A stretch of 64,000 nt of DNA from Ferrovibrio sp046297595. GTDB lineage: Bacteria; Pseudomonadota; Alphaproteobacteria; Ferrovibrionales; Ferrovibrionaceae. The notes beneath the pieces are model-generated. The model was not told where the DNA came from. It saw nothing but the letters and a program-made list of their open reading frames with translations, and made no database searches. The first letter of the stretch is position 1, and each line of letters opens with the position of its first letter. Shown here in pieces: positions 15,506 to 24,904 of the stretch. The position numbers and the translations under genes are program-made. The stretch covers positions 62,001 through 126,000 of the forward strand of contig NZ_JBKBHT010000002.1 in the NCBI RefSeq assembly GCF_046297595.1, in the 5' to 3' direction.

Positions 15506-17350
15506 ATGCTCGCCGCCATGCTTCAACTTGCTTCCCTTGAGGAGCTGCGCCGCCGCGCCAGTTCGGTTTTCATCGTCTGGCTGTGGCTGCACCTGCCGCT
15601 GATTGCCGCCGTGGCCTGGCTGAACGGCACCAATCTTTTGGTCAGCACCATTGGCGCCGCGCTGATCGCGCTGATCGCTACCTGGTTCTGCCGCACCGAT
15701 CCCACCGGCACGGCGACGCGCCAGGTGGTGGCGGCGGCCTTCGTCGGCATGGCCTCGCTGCTGGTCTTTGCAGCAAGCGGCCCGTGGCAGATCGATATGC
15801 ATATGTATTACTTCGCGATCTTCGCGGTGCTGGCGGCCTATTGCGACTGGCGTGCCATCCTCACCGCCGCAACACTGACCGCGCTGCATCACCTGTCGCT
15901 CAATTTCATCCTGCCTTATGCGATCTTCCCCGATGGCAGCGATTTCGGCCGCGTCGTGGTACATGCTGTGATCGTGGTGGCGGAATGCGCCGTGCTGATC
16001 TGGCTCTGCCTGGTGCTGGAGAACCTGTTCGCCCGCAGTGCGCAGAGCCTGGCCGAGATGAAGGCCAGCATGGCCGAACGCGAGAAACTGGAAACCGAGG
16101 CGGCTGCACAGCGCGAGCGCTTCGCCGCCCAGCAGACCGCAGCCGAGCAGCGTTTCGAACAGGCCATCGGCCAGGTGGTGGCCGCCGCCGCCGACGGCGA
16201 TCTGGCCCAGCGAGTCAACACCGCCGAGCTGACGGGCGTGATGCAGCGTGTGGGCGAGTCGGTGAACACCCTGCTGGCCCGCACCGAGGATGTGTTTGCC
16301 GCCGTGCAGGACGTGACCGGCGCGATGGCTGGCGGTGATCTGCGCCGCCGCATCAAGGATGGTTTCCGCGGCCGGTTCGGCGCGCTGGCTGCCGATATCA
16401 ACCAGATGGGCGAGAAGCTGCGCGATTTCGCCGGCCGCCTGGCCCAGAGCGCCGAAGCGGTGAAGACCGCCTCGACCGAGATTTCCTCCGGTTCGCAGGA
16501 TCTTGCGCAGCGCACGGAAAGCCAAGCCGCTTCAATCGAGGAGACGGCCGCCTCGATGCACGAGATCACCACGACGGTGAAGCAGAATGCCGACAATGCC
16601 CAGGCCGCCAACCAGCTGGCGGTTGCGGCGCGCGATACCGCCGAAAAGGGCGGCAGCGTTGTGGCCGATGCCGTCTCGGCCGTGACGCAGATCGAAACCA
16701 GCGCGCAGAAGATCAGCGACATCGTCGGCCTGATCGACGAAATTGCCTTCCAGACCAATCTGCTGGCGCTGAACGCGAGCGTGGAAGCCGCCCGCGCCGG
16801 CGAAGCCGGCAAGGGTTTCGCTGTTGTCGCCCAGGAAGTGCGGGCGCTCGCCCAGCGCAGCGCCAATGCCAGTAAGGACATCAAAGCGCTGATCACCGAG
16901 TCGAACGCCCAGGTGAAGACCGGCGCGGCTTTGGTCAACCAGACCGGCGCCTCGCTGACCGACATCGTCGCCGCGATCAAGAAGGTCAGCGACATCGTGG
17001 CCGAGATCGCCGCCGCCAGCAAAGAGCAGGCGACCGGCCTGGAGCAGATCAACACGGCTGTTGCCGGCATGGACGAGATCACCCAGCGCAACGGCGCGCT
17101 GGTGGAAGAGACGACGGCGGCGGCGCAGACCCTGGAAGGCCAGGCGCGGCAACTGGCCGATCTGGTCGGATTCTTCCGCACGGATGCGGCGGCGCAGCCG
17201 CAGCCTGCCACCAACGGCGCCAAGGTGGTGCCGCTGAAGCCTGCCGCGCGCATGCCCGCGGCAAAGCCCACAGCACCACGGCCGGCGGCGAAGCCACAAA
17301 CTGCCCCGGCGGCGAGCGCTGCAGCCGACGAGGACTGGCAGGAATTCTGA
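15506..17350 (+). CDS. Methyl-accepting chemotaxis protein with multi-helix membrane sensor
   Basis: A 614-residue chemoreceptor. The N-terminus (to about 185) is a six-helix membrane module with no periplasmic domain, containing MYYFAIFAVLAAYCDW and LTALHHLSLNF; the HH pair is a candidate ligand or metal site. A HAMP-like linker precedes the signalling hairpin, whose tip is EIAFQTNLLALNASVEAARA. After a Pro/Ala/Lys-rich linker the protein ends in EDWQEF, which resembles the W-x-x-F CheR/CheB-tethering pentapeptide of enteric receptors. It probably senses a membrane-associated or energy-related signal. Confidence 0.85.
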   Translation: MLAAMLQLASLEELRRRASSVFIVWLWLHLPLIAAVAWLNGTNLLVSTIGAALIALIATWFCRTDPTGTATRQVVAAAFVGMASLLVFAASGPWQIDMHMYYFAIFAVLAAYCDWRAILTAATLTALHHLSLNFILPYAIFPDGSDFGRVVVHAVIVVAECAVLIWLCLVLENLFARSAQSLAEMKASMAEREKLETEAAAQRERFAAQQTAAEQRFEQAIGQVVAAAADGDLAQRVNTAELTGVMQRVGESVNTLLARTEDVFAAVQDVTGAMAGGDLRRRIKDGFRGRFGALAADINQMGEKLRDFAGRLAQSAEAVKTASTEISSGSQDLAQRTESQAASIEETAASMHEITTTVKQNADNAQAANQLAVAARDTAEKGGSVVADAVSAVTQIETSAQKISDIVGLIDEIAFQTNLLALNASVEAARAGEAGKGFAVVAQEVRALAQRSANASKDIKALITESNAQVKTGAALVNQTGASLTDIVAAIKKVSDIVAEIAAASKEQATGLEQINTAVAGMDEITQRNGALVEETTAAAQTLEGQARQLADLVGFFRTDAAAQPQPATNGAKVVPLKPAARMPAAKPTAPRPAAKPQTAPAASAAADEDWQEF

Positions 17351-17374
17351 GTCCGCGTCCGGCGTGACCGGCCG

Positions 17375-17797
17375 CTACAGATCGTAGCGGCCGACGCGCT
17401 CGGGCTGATAAGCCACCTTGTGCAGGGTGATGCGGCGCTGCTCGCCGCTGGCCAGCGTCCAGCCGATGCTGTCGCCCTCGCGCAGGCCGATCAGCGCGGC
17501 GCCGACCGGCGTCGTCACCGCGATCTTGGCCAGGTCGAGATCGGCTTCGCCGGGATAAACGAGAGTGAGCCAGTGGCTGCGCTGGCTGTGCTCGTAGCCG
17601 AACACGACATGACTGTTCATCGTCACCACATCGGGCGGCACCTGCTGCGGCGCCACGATGCTGGCGCGCTCGATTTCCTGTTCCAGCATCTCGGCGATGC
17701 CGGGCTGGCGCGGCCGCACCTGGCCGCTCAGGGCCTGCAAGCGGTCGGCATCGGTTTCGGTGAGCGTGACGGCGGGGCGCGGATTGACGAAAGACAT
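17375..17797 (-). CDS. rnk: Regulator of nucleoside diphosphate kinase (GreA/GreB C-terminal family)
   Basis: A 140-residue protein. A short N-terminal coiled region (about 10-45) is followed by the GreA/GreB-type FKBP-like C-terminal domain, with VVTMNSHVVFGYE, LTLVYPGEAD, and the diagnostic VTTPVGAALIGLREGDSIGW. Rnk proteins bind RNA polymerase near the secondary channel and were first described as affecting nucleoside diphosphate kinase levels. It converges with the upstream chemoreceptor gene; a GC stem at about 17370-17391 covers its 3' end. Confidence 0.85.
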   Translation of the reverse strand: MSFVNPRPAVTLTETDADRLQALSGQVRPRQPGIAEMLEQEIERASIVAPQQVPPDVVTMNSHVVFGYEHSQRSHWLTLVYPGEADLDLAKIAVTTPVGAALIGLREGDSIGWTLASGEQRRITLHKVAYQPERVGRYDL

Positions 17798-18179
17798 GAT
17801 GGCTCCAATGGCATGAGGCCGGCGCCATCCTGCGATGGCCCGGTGGAAAGACGTTGAACAGGCGGATCGTGGTTTGCCCCGGCGCGCGATGCAGCCGGAG
17901 GGCGCGCGCGACGAGGCCTAGGCGCCTGCGTGCAGGCGACCGGCGCGGAAAAGCTGAAGGTGATGGCGGCGCGCGATGATCATGATTTCTCTTATATGCC
18001 TCTGACCTGCCGCCATTTCAACCCGGCAATTTGGACTTGGCCGGCTGCGACAAAGCCCCGCAGGCTTGACCGGCGTCAATTCCGTGGCGCCCCAACTGCA
18101 GCGGAGATTGATCTAAGTCGACCAGCCCGTGAGCAAGCCGCCCTAGGTTGCGCGCCTGTAATTCTGACGGAGCCCTCCC
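17798..18179. other. Intergenic region before the NIT chemoreceptor
   Basis: About 380 bp between divergent rnk and the second chemoreceptor. It should hold both promoters, but I cannot assign -10/-35 boxes with confidence. A frame open from 17930 reads through into the chemoreceptor in another phase and has no family features, so I regard it as non-coding. Confidence 0.4.
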
Positions 18180-20456
18180 ATGTTGCGGTCGATAAGAAGC
18201 CGGATCATTTTCGCCCTCCTGATCCCAAGCCTGGCGCTGCTCGGCTTTGCCACCCTGGTGATCCAGGACCGGCTGGACAAATTGCGCCAGGCCGAGGCCG
18301 TGCAGGCCCTGGCCGACTATGCCGTTGCGGCCAGCGCCTTCGCCGATGAGCTACAGAAGGAGCGTGGCAGCTCGGCCCTGTTCCTGGGCAGCGGCGGCAA
18401 GCAGTTCGGATCGGAGTTGCAGGCGCAGCGCGGCCGCACCGACTCGGCACGAGTCAAACTGACGGCGATATTGCCGCAACTGGCGGCAGGAGGTCTCGGC
18501 ACGGCGGCACAACAGAGCCAGCAGGCCTTGGCGCAACTGGACGGCACACGGCGCGGCATCGACGCGCTGACCCTGCCGGGGCCACAATCCTTCGCCTTTT
18601 ACACGACCACGATCATGGCCCAGCTTGACGTGATCGGGCGCACGATCCATGCCAGCGACGATGCCAACATCAGCCGCGCCACCCAGGCCTATTATTCGCT
18701 GCTGCAGGGCAAGGAACTGGCCGGCCAGGAACGCGGCCAGGCCGCAGGCGCCTTCGCCGCCGGCAAATTCGAACCGGCGGTCTATCGCCGTGTGATCGCG
18801 CTGTCGGCGCTGCAGACCCAGATGCTGGACGAAGCCGCCCGCATCGCCGCGCCGGCGCCGGCCGCATTGCTGCAGCGCCTGCCCGCCGAGGCCGAGCAGG
18901 CCGGCGTCAGCAACTTCCGCCGCATCGCGCAGGATAGCGTCAATACCGGCAACACGGGCGACGTGGCCGCGCCGGCCTGGTTCGCCGCCATGACCCGCTA
19001 TATCGACCGCATGAAGGCGGTGGAAGAAGCCATGAGCGCCGACCTGCTGGCCCTGGCCGGCGACATGCGCAATGAGGCCATGCGCCAGACCATGATGGCC
19101 GGTGCCGCGATTGCCGCGCTGCTGCTGCTGACCGCCGTGATCGGCACGCTGTTCGTGCGTGCGATCACCGGCCCGCTGGGCAGAATGACCGGCGCCATGC
19201 ATCGTCTGGCGGCCGGCGACCTGGCCTGCGAGGTTCCAGCCCTGGAGCGGCGCGACGAACTGGGAGCCATGGCCAAGGCCGTGCAGGTGTTCAAGAGGAA
19301 TGCCGAGGAGAAGGTCGCGCTGGAACAGGCGGCCGAGGAGCAGCGGCACGCCTCGGACCAGCGCCGGCAGGAGCGCGAAAAGCGCGAAGCCGCCGCGGCC
19401 ACAGAGATCGCCGCGCTATGCGAACGCGTGGCGGACGGCGACCTGAGTGGCCGGCTGAATGAAGCCGGCAAGGACGGCTTCCTGCTGACCCTGAGCCAGC
19501 GGCTGAACCGCCTGACTGCGTCGCTGCATGGCATCACCGACGAGCTGGCCGGCAGCATGACGGCGATGAGCAGCGGCGATCTGACCCGCAAGATCACCGG
19601 CGATTACCACGGCGTGTTCGGCGAGCTGAAGTCCAGCGCCAACGGCATGGCGGCGCGGCTGACCGACCTGGCCGGGCGGCTGGCCGCCAACGCCGCCACG
19701 GTGCGCGATGCCGCCAGCGAAATCTCGGCCGGCAGCAGCGACCTGGCGGCGCGCACCGAGAGCCAGGCGGCGAGCCTGGAGCAGACCGCCGCCTCGATGC
19801 AGCAGGTGACCGCCACCGTGCGGCAGAATGCCGACAACGCGCAGGAGGCCAGCCGGCTGGCGCTGGAGGCGCGCGGCAGCGCCGAGCAGGGCGGACAGGT
19901 GGTGCATGACGCCGTGGATGCCGTGCAGCGCATCGAGCACAGCGCGCGCAAAATCTCGGACATCATCGGCCTGATCGACGAGATCGCCTTTCAGACCAAC
20001 CTGCTGGCGCTCAACGCATCGGTCGAAGCGGCACGCGCGGGCGAGGCGGGCAAGGGCTTTGCTGTCGTCGCGCAGGAAGTCCGCGCGCTCGCCCAGCGCA
20101 GCGCCAATGCGTCCAAGGACATCAAGGGCCTGATCCAGGAATCGAATGCCCAGGTGCGAACCGGCGCCGAACTGGTACAGCGCACCGGCGAACAGCTGAG
20201 CGGCATCGTGGATTCGATTGCCCGCGTCTCGGATATCGTGGCCGAGATCGCCGGCGCCTCGAAGGAACAGGCCACCGGGCTGGAGCAGATCAATGCCGCC
20301 GTGGGCCAGATGGACGAGATGACCCAGCGCAACGGCGCGCTGGTGGAGCAGACCTCGGCCTCGGCCCAAGCCCTGGCCGGTCAGGCGCGCGACCTGGCCG
20401 AACTGGTCGGCTTTTTCCGCACGACCGCGCCGCCGAACCTGCGGCGCGTGGCGTGA
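18180..20456 (+). CDS. Methyl-accepting chemotaxis protein with NIT sensor domain
   Basis: A 758-residue transmembrane chemoreceptor. Helix TM1 is at about 9-28. The periplasmic region is a NIT (nitrate/nitrite sensing) domain with the typical start LQKERGSSALFLGSGG and QRGRTDSARV. TM2 lies near 305-330 (AGAAIAALLLLTAVIGTLFVRAI), followed by HAMP (GPLGRMTGAMHRLAAGDL), a second HAMP-like segment and the signalling hairpin with EIAFQTNLLALNASVEAARA. It lacks the W-x-x-F tail seen in the other receptor. Nitrate or nitrite sensing is known for the domain family and inferred here. Confidence 0.85.
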   Translation: MLRSIRSRIIFALLIPSLALLGFATLVIQDRLDKLRQAEAVQALADYAVAASAFADELQKERGSSALFLGSGGKQFGSELQAQRGRTDSARVKLTAILPQLAAGGLGTAAQQSQQALAQLDGTRRGIDALTLPGPQSFAFYTTTIMAQLDVIGRTIHASDDANISRATQAYYSLLQGKELAGQERGQAAGAFAAGKFEPAVYRRVIALSALQTQMLDEAARIAAPAPAALLQRLPAEAEQAGVSNFRRIAQDSVNTGNTGDVAAPAWFAAMTRYIDRMKAVEEAMSADLLALAGDMRNEAMRQTMMAGAAIAALLLLTAVIGTLFVRAITGPLGRMTGAMHRLAAGDLACEVPALERRDELGAMAKAVQVFKRNAEEKVALEQAAEEQRHASDQRRQEREKREAAAATEIAALCERVADGDLSGRLNEAGKDGFLLTLSQRLNRLTASLHGITDELAGSMTAMSSGDLTRKITGDYHGVFGELKSSANGMAARLTDLAGRLAANAATVRDAASEISAGSSDLAARTESQAASLEQTAASMQQVTATVRQNADNAQEASRLALEARGSAEQGGQVVHDAVDAVQRIEHSARKISDIIGLIDEIAFQTNLLALNASVEAARAGEAGKGFAVVAQEVRALAQRSANASKDIKGLIQESNAQVRTGAELVQRTGEQLSGIVDSIARVSDIVAEIAGASKEQATGLEQINAAVGQMDEMTQRNGALVEQTSASAQALAGQARDLAELVGFFRTTAPPNLRRVA

Positions 20457-20459
20457 GCC

Positions 20460-22628
20460 TTATTCGGCAGCGGCGGTGCGACGCTGCTGGCGGATCAGCC
20501 TGACGATTTCGCTGGCCGCCTGCGGGATGTTGGTGCCCGGGCCGTAGATGCCGGCCACGCCGGCTGACCGCAGGAAATCGTAATCCTGCGGCGGGATCAC
20601 GCCGCCGGTGATGACGAGGATGTCGCTGGCGCCCTGGTCGTGCAGGGCTTTGATCAATTGAGGGACAAGCGTCTTGTGGCCGGCGGCCTGCGACGATACG
20701 CCGATCACATGCACGTCGTTTTCGATGGCATCCTTGGCGGCTTCTTCCGGCGTCTGGAACAGCGGGCCCACATCGACGTCGAAGCCCAGGTCAGCGAAGG
20801 CGGTGGCTATCACCTTGGCGCCGCGGTCATGGCCGTCCTGGCCCAGCTTGACCACCAGCATGCGCGGGCGGCGGCCTTCTTCCGCCGCGAATGCCTCGAT
20901 GTCCTTCTGGATCTGCATGAAGCCCTCGTCATTGGCATAGGCCGCGCCGTAGACGCCAGAGATCGAGCGGATGGTGGCCTGGTGGCGGGTGAAGACACGC
21001 TCCATGGCATCCGACATCTCGCCCACCGTGACGCGCGCGCGCGCCGCCTGCACACACAGCTCAAGCAGGTTGGCCTTGCCGGCGGCGCCTGTCTCAAGCG
21101 CCTTGATGGCCGCTTCGGCCTTGGCCTTGTCGCGGGTGTTGCGGATGGTCTTCAGCCTTGCCACCTGCTGCTCGCGCACGCGGGTGTTGTCGACTTCCAG
21201 AAGATCCGGCACGTCCTGGCTGGCGGCGCGATACTTGTTGACGCCGACGATCACATCCTCGCCGCGATCCACCCGGGCCTGGCGGCGCGCAGCGGCTTCC
21301 TCGATCTTCAGCTTGGGCATGCCGCTTTCGACCGCCTTGGTCATGCCGCCCATGGCCTCGACTTCCTGGATCAGCGCCCAGGCATGGGTGACCAGCGCGT
21401 GCGTCAGCGCCTCGACGTAATACGAACCGCCGAGCGGATCAACCACCTTGGTGACGTAGCTTTCTTCCTGGATGATCAGCTGGGTGTTGCGCGCGATGCG
21501 GGCGGAGAATTCCGTGGGCAAAGCGATGGCTTCGTCCAGCGCATTGGTGTGCAGCGACTGCGTGCCGCCAAGGACTGCGGCCATCGCTTCGATGGCCGTG
21601 CGCACCACGTTGTTATACGGGTCCTGCTCGGTGAGCGAGACGCCCGAAGTCTGGCAATGGGTACGCAGCATAAGCGACCCGGCCTTCTTCGGGTTGAACT
21701 GCTTCATGATGCGCGCCCACAAAAAGCGCGCGGCGCGCAGCTTGGCGATCTCCATGAAGAAGTTCATGCCGATGGCGAAGAAGAAGCTCAGACGACCCGC
21801 GAAGGCATCGACATCGAGGCCCGAGTTGATCGCCGTGCGCACGTATTCCAGGCCATCGGCCAGGGTGAAGGCCAGCTCCTGCACGGCGGTGGCGCCGGCT
21901 TCCTGCATGTGGTAGCCGGAGATCGAGATGGAATTGAACTTCGGCATATGCTGCGCGGTATAGCCGATGATGTCCGAGATGATCCGCATGCTGGGCGCGG
22001 GCGGGTAGATATAGGTGTTGCGCACCATGAACTCTTTCAGAATGTCATTCTGAATGGTGCCCGAGAGCTGGTCAGGCTTCACGCCCTGTTCCTCGGCCGC
22101 GACGATGTAACAGGCCAGCACGGGCAGCACGGCGCCGTTCATGGTCATCGACACGCTCATCTTGTCGAGCGGGATGCCGTCGAACAGGATCTTCATGTCC
22201 TCGATGGAATCGATGGCCACGCCGGCCTTGCCGACATCGCCCACCACGCGCGGATGATCGGAATCGTAGCCGCGATGGGTGGCCAGATCGAAGGCCACGC
22301 TCACGCCCTGCTGGCCGGCGGCGAGATTCTTGCGGTAGAAGGCATTCGACTCTTCCGCTGTGGAGAAGCCGGCATATTGCCGGATCGTCCAGGGCCGGTT
22401 GGCGTACATGGTGCCGCGCACGCCGCGCGTGAAGGGATCGAAGCCCGGCAGGGAATTCAGCGTCTCCAGGCCTTCGAGATCGGCGGCGGTGTAGAGCGGC
22501 TTGACCGCGATGCCTTCGGGGGTCTGCCACAGCAGCTCGGAGAGCGGTTTGTCGCCCAGTTCCTTCTGGGCCATTTTCGCCCAGGCTTCGGGGAAATTCG
22601 GCGCGGTCTTCTCGGTCATGTCTCGCAT
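20460..22628 (-). CDS. scpA: Methylmalonyl-CoA mutase (large, B12-binding subunit)
   Basis: A 722-residue enzyme of full single-polypeptide length. The N-terminal TIM barrel carries FTRGVRGTMYANRPWTIRQY and the substrate-site segments around SMTMNGAVLPVLA. The C-terminal cobalamin domain has the base-off motif KLGQDGHDRGAKVI (DxHxxG) and GPLFQTPEE, GVSSQAAGHKTL and VITGGVIPPQDY. It interconverts (R)-methylmalonyl-CoA and succinyl-CoA in propionate catabolism or the ethylmalonyl-CoA route. The ATG at 22628 follows GGAGAG; a second ATG lies three codons later. No small subunit or MeaB chaperone gene is adjacent. Confidence 0.95.
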   Translation of the reverse strand: MRDMTEKTAPNFPEAWAKMAQKELGDKPLSELLWQTPEGIAVKPLYTAADLEGLETLNSLPGFDPFTRGVRGTMYANRPWTIRQYAGFSTAEESNAFYRKNLAAGQQGVSVAFDLATHRGYDSDHPRVVGDVGKAGVAIDSIEDMKILFDGIPLDKMSVSMTMNGAVLPVLACYIVAAEEQGVKPDQLSGTIQNDILKEFMVRNTYIYPPAPSMRIISDIIGYTAQHMPKFNSISISGYHMQEAGATAVQELAFTLADGLEYVRTAINSGLDVDAFAGRLSFFFAIGMNFFMEIAKLRAARFLWARIMKQFNPKKAGSLMLRTHCQTSGVSLTEQDPYNNVVRTAIEAMAAVLGGTQSLHTNALDEAIALPTEFSARIARNTQLIIQEESYVTKVVDPLGGSYYVEALTHALVTHAWALIQEVEAMGGMTKAVESGMPKLKIEEAAARRQARVDRGEDVIVGVNKYRAASQDVPDLLEVDNTRVREQQVARLKTIRNTRDKAKAEAAIKALETGAAGKANLLELCVQAARARVTVGEMSDAMERVFTRHQATIRSISGVYGAAYANDEGFMQIQKDIEAFAAEEGRRPRMLVVKLGQDGHDRGAKVIATAFADLGFDVDVGPLFQTPEEAAKDAIENDVHVIGVSSQAAGHKTLVPQLIKALHDQGASDILVITGGVIPPQDYDFLRSAGVAGIYGPGTNIPQAASEIVRLIRQQRRTAAAE

Positions 22629-23031
22629 CCCACTCTCCGCAGGCGTGAGGGACGGAAATCTCCGTTGCTGCGGTGCAAAACTTAGTATGGCCGGCTTTTA
22701 ACCCCTGTCAATTTGACGTGCCGGCAATTCACAGCGTCCGATTGTACCTGCGCCACGGTTTGGCGGGCCGGGCGGGCCATATTGCGCCGAAATCGCAGCG
22801 TCTGCCCATCGTTTTCCGTCGTTTTGCGATGGTTTTGATGTGTTAAGCCGTTGAAATATCACAAACGGCTCAGCCAAGGGCAACGCGGCCGGCCATCGCA
22901 ACCAATATTAGAACAATATAGCGACATTATCTCAGAAATACAACGCATTCCCCTGCTGTTTGAAAAAAGACGGGAGTTAAACTGCATGTGTCGTTGCTAA
23001 ACTTCGTCGACATGTTTGGAGAGAACAGGTT
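22629..23031. other. Intergenic region where composition changes from GC-rich to AT-rich
   Basis: About 400 bp between methylmalonyl-CoA mutase and the TIR-like gene. The first 270 bp are GC-rich like the host; from about 22900 the DNA becomes AT-rich and continues so through 24420. A GGAGAG ribosome site (23018-23023) precedes the GTG start at 23032. I see no integrase, inverted repeat or target duplication that would explain the insertion. Confidence 0.45.
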
Positions 23032-24339
23032 GTGGCAATAACGATATTTTTTTCTTGGCAAGCAGACACCGCCACCAAAACCGGCCGCAATCTTATTGAG
23101 CGCGCTCTTGAACGTGCGATATCCGCCGTTGCCTCAGATATTGAATTGGAAGAGGCCGTCCGTGAGGGGATCGAAATAGATCGTGACACCAAAGGTGTTC
23201 CGGGATCTCCGCCGATTGTAGAGACTATTTTTCGGAAAATTGATCAAGCCGCGATTTTTCTGCCCGATTTAACTTTTGTTGGAAAGCGCATTGACGGCCG
23301 ACCAGCGCCAAATCCCAACGTGATGATTGAGTATGGATGGGCGCTTAGCTCTTTAGGGCACAGCCGCATCATACCCGTAATGAATACGGCGTATGGCCCG
23401 CCATCACCTGAAAACATGCCCTTTGACCTGCGGCACCTTCGAAATCCAATTCTTTACGACTTGCCCGAAGATGCAAATGACGACAAGCGCAGGGAAGAAA
23501 GGATCAAGCTAGCGAGGAAAATCGAAGAAGCAATACGAGTTATCTTATCTAGTGCTGAATATAAAGCATCGTTGCCAAAGATGGTTGAACCCGCATTGTT
23601 TAAACCAAAAAATCCCGAAAATGGCCATGCTCGCTTTAGGGCACCTAACTCACCGCTAGCGTATATTGAAGGGCATCCGTTAAATACGAAAGAAACACTT
23701 TCTAAAGTAGTGTTGTCAGAAGGGCCCGCGATCTGGCTCCGAGTGATGCCAAAATTCGATTCAGATAAAAGGCACAAGATTGTCGACATAAAAGATTGGG
23801 CTACTAGTTCAAACAATTTTTTGATGCCATTAGGCGGAACTGGATGGTCACAGTTTAATTATATGCGCGATTCAGATGGTTTTGGCATATACGCAGCAAC
23901 CAAGCGACTAGAAGATGACAGCCAAACGAGTGCATTCGTTTTCATTTTTGAGACAGGCGAAATATGGAGTGCTGATACTTATATACTCGGAGCGATGAGG
24001 GATAAAATCCCTTATTATGAGTTTGAGTTAGTTCAAGCCTTAGATCGTTTTTCTAAGTTTTTAGAAAAACTAGGCGAGCCCCGTCCATATAAATGGATTG
24101 CAGGCTATGAAGGTATAAAAGGTCGTAGTTTGGCTTTTCCTCCGCGCCCAGGATATATTTCGTTGCCGGGTGGCGTGGGGACTTGCTTTGACAATGCTGT
24201 AATTGAAGAGGGATTTCTAGAGTCGGCTGATTCAAGCTTGGAAGCCATAAAACCGTTATTCGAAAAAATTTTTGATAAGTGCGGTGTGTCGAGACCTGAG
24301 TATTTAGATGAAAACATTAGACAACGAATAGTTCCTTGA
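23032..24339 (+). CDS. TIR-like nucleotide-metabolising domain protein, probable defence gene (foreign)
   Basis: A 435-residue protein starting at GTG 23032 after a good Shine-Dalgarno. The N-terminal ~150 residues form a TIR-like Rossmann module: ITIFFSWQADT, IEIDRDTKGVPGSPPIVETI, AAIFLPDLTFVG, PNPNVMIEYGWAL and HSRIIPVMN. This domain is recurrent in bacterial defence regions, where TIR-type domains usually degrade NAD+ or act as signalling enzymes. The remaining ~280 residues match nothing I recognise and may be the sensor. The gene is strikingly AT-rich compared with both neighbours and stands alone, which argues for horizontal acquisition. Catalytic activity is not proven from sequence. 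Confidence 0.6.
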   Translation: MAITIFFSWQADTATKTGRNLIERALERAISAVASDIELEEAVREGIEIDRDTKGVPGSPPIVETIFRKIDQAAIFLPDLTFVGKRIDGRPAPNPNVMIEYGWALSSLGHSRIIPVMNTAYGPPSPENMPFDLRHLRNPILYDLPEDANDDKRREERIKLARKIEEAIRVILSSAEYKASLPKMVEPALFKPKNPENGHARFRAPNSPLAYIEGHPLNTKETLSKVVLSEGPAIWLRVMPKFDSDKRHKIVDIKDWATSSNNFLMPLGGTGWSQFNYMRDSDGFGIYAATKRLEDDSQTSAFVFIFETGEIWSADTYILGAMRDKIPYYEFELVQALDRFSKFLEKLGEPRPYKWIAGYEGIKGRSLAFPPRPGYISLPGGVGTCFDNAVIEEGFLESADSSLEAIKPLFEKIFDKCGVSRPEYLDENIRQRIVP

Positions 24340-24419
24340 ATCGCCATTATCAAACCGCTTAAGCTACAAACTATTCGCTACACTTACAAAATTACTTTTT
24401 GTGATTCACCATACACTCG

Positions 24420-24785
24420 ATGGCTAAATCAGCATCAAGTAAAATATATATTGCCGCCCGTCTGCGCGTGGTGCTGGCGCCGGACGTATTCCTCGGGCCG
24501 GGCAAGGCCGACCTGCTGGAAGGCATCGCCGAGACCGGCTCGATCTCGGCGGCCGGGCGACGGCTGAACATGAGCTACAAACGCGCCTGGATGCTGGTGG
24601 AGACGCTGAACGGCTATTTCGCCAAGCCGCTGGTGACGGCTGCCACCGGCGGCAAGGCCGGCGGCGGCGCGACGCTTACCGCCCTGGGGCAGGAAGTGCT
24701 GATGCGCTATCGCCGCATGGCCGCCGCCACGGAGAAAGCCATCGCCGAAGATGTGGCGGCTTTGCGGAAGAAACGGCAGAAATAA
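24420..24785 (+). CDS. modE: ModE-type molybdate-responsive regulator (HTH only)
   Basis: A 121-residue winged-helix protein of the ModE N-terminal/LysR-type family: ETGSISAAGRRLNMSYKRAWMLVETLN is the HTH and LVTAATGGKAGGGATLTALG the wing. It lacks the two molbindin domains of E. coli ModE, as is common in alphaproteobacteria, so molybdate sensing must be indirect or by another route. It lies upstream of modABC, whose leader has a close ModE-site match. Its first ten codons are AT-rich like the foreign gene just upstream, so the junction with that DNA lies at or inside its 5' end. Confidence 0.8.
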   Translation: MAKSASSKIYIAARLRVVLAPDVFLGPGKADLLEGIAETGSISAAGRRLNMSYKRAWMLVETLNGYFAKPLVTAATGGKAGGGATLTALGQEVLMRYRRMAAATEKAIAEDVAALRKKRQK

Positions 24786-24798
24786 GGTAATTCACCTT

Positions 24799-24860
24799 CG
24801 TCATCCCCGCGAAAGCGGGGATCCCATTTAATGGGACCCCGGATCAAGTCCGGGGTGACG
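24799..24860. repeat. Intergenic palindromic repeat, copy 2
   Basis: Two GC hairpins, atccccgcgaaagcggggat and accccggatcaagtccgggg, flank a central tcccatttaatggga inverted repeat. It is the reverse-orientation relative of the unit at 6852-6927. It lies between modE and modA. Confidence 0.75.
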
Positions 24861-24878
24861 ACTATGAGCGGAAGACAT

Positions 24879-24904
24879 ATCGCTATTGCCAGCCGGATAT
24901 AACG
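24879..24904. promoter_or_regulatory. Candidate ModE operator upstream of modA
   Basis: ATCGCTAT (24879-24886) and ATATAACG (24897-24904) are separated by 10 bp. These are the outer halves of the E. coli ModE operator, ATCGCTATATA-N6-TATATAACGAT, in the same spacing. An overlapping perfect palindrome, ATAACGGCCGTTAT (24899-24912), and another ATAACGG at 24925-24931 add further half-sites. The site lies 36 bp before modA, suitable for repression by ModE when molybdate is plentiful. Confidence 0.7.

Noticed and set aside
15113..16525. Leftward open frame opposite the first chemoreceptor and preceding small gene
   Set aside because: Shadow frame with low-complexity Gly/His/Gln composition; it spans two real genes.
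17930..18349. Possible gene before the NIT chemoreceptor
   Set aside because: It overlaps the receptor by 170 bp in another frame, has no start context and no recognisable sequence.
20640..22685. Long rightward open frame (about 680 codons) opposite methylmalonyl-CoA mutase
   Set aside because: It is the antisense shadow of a clearly identified GC-rich gene, is rich in His/Arg/Gly, and has no family features.
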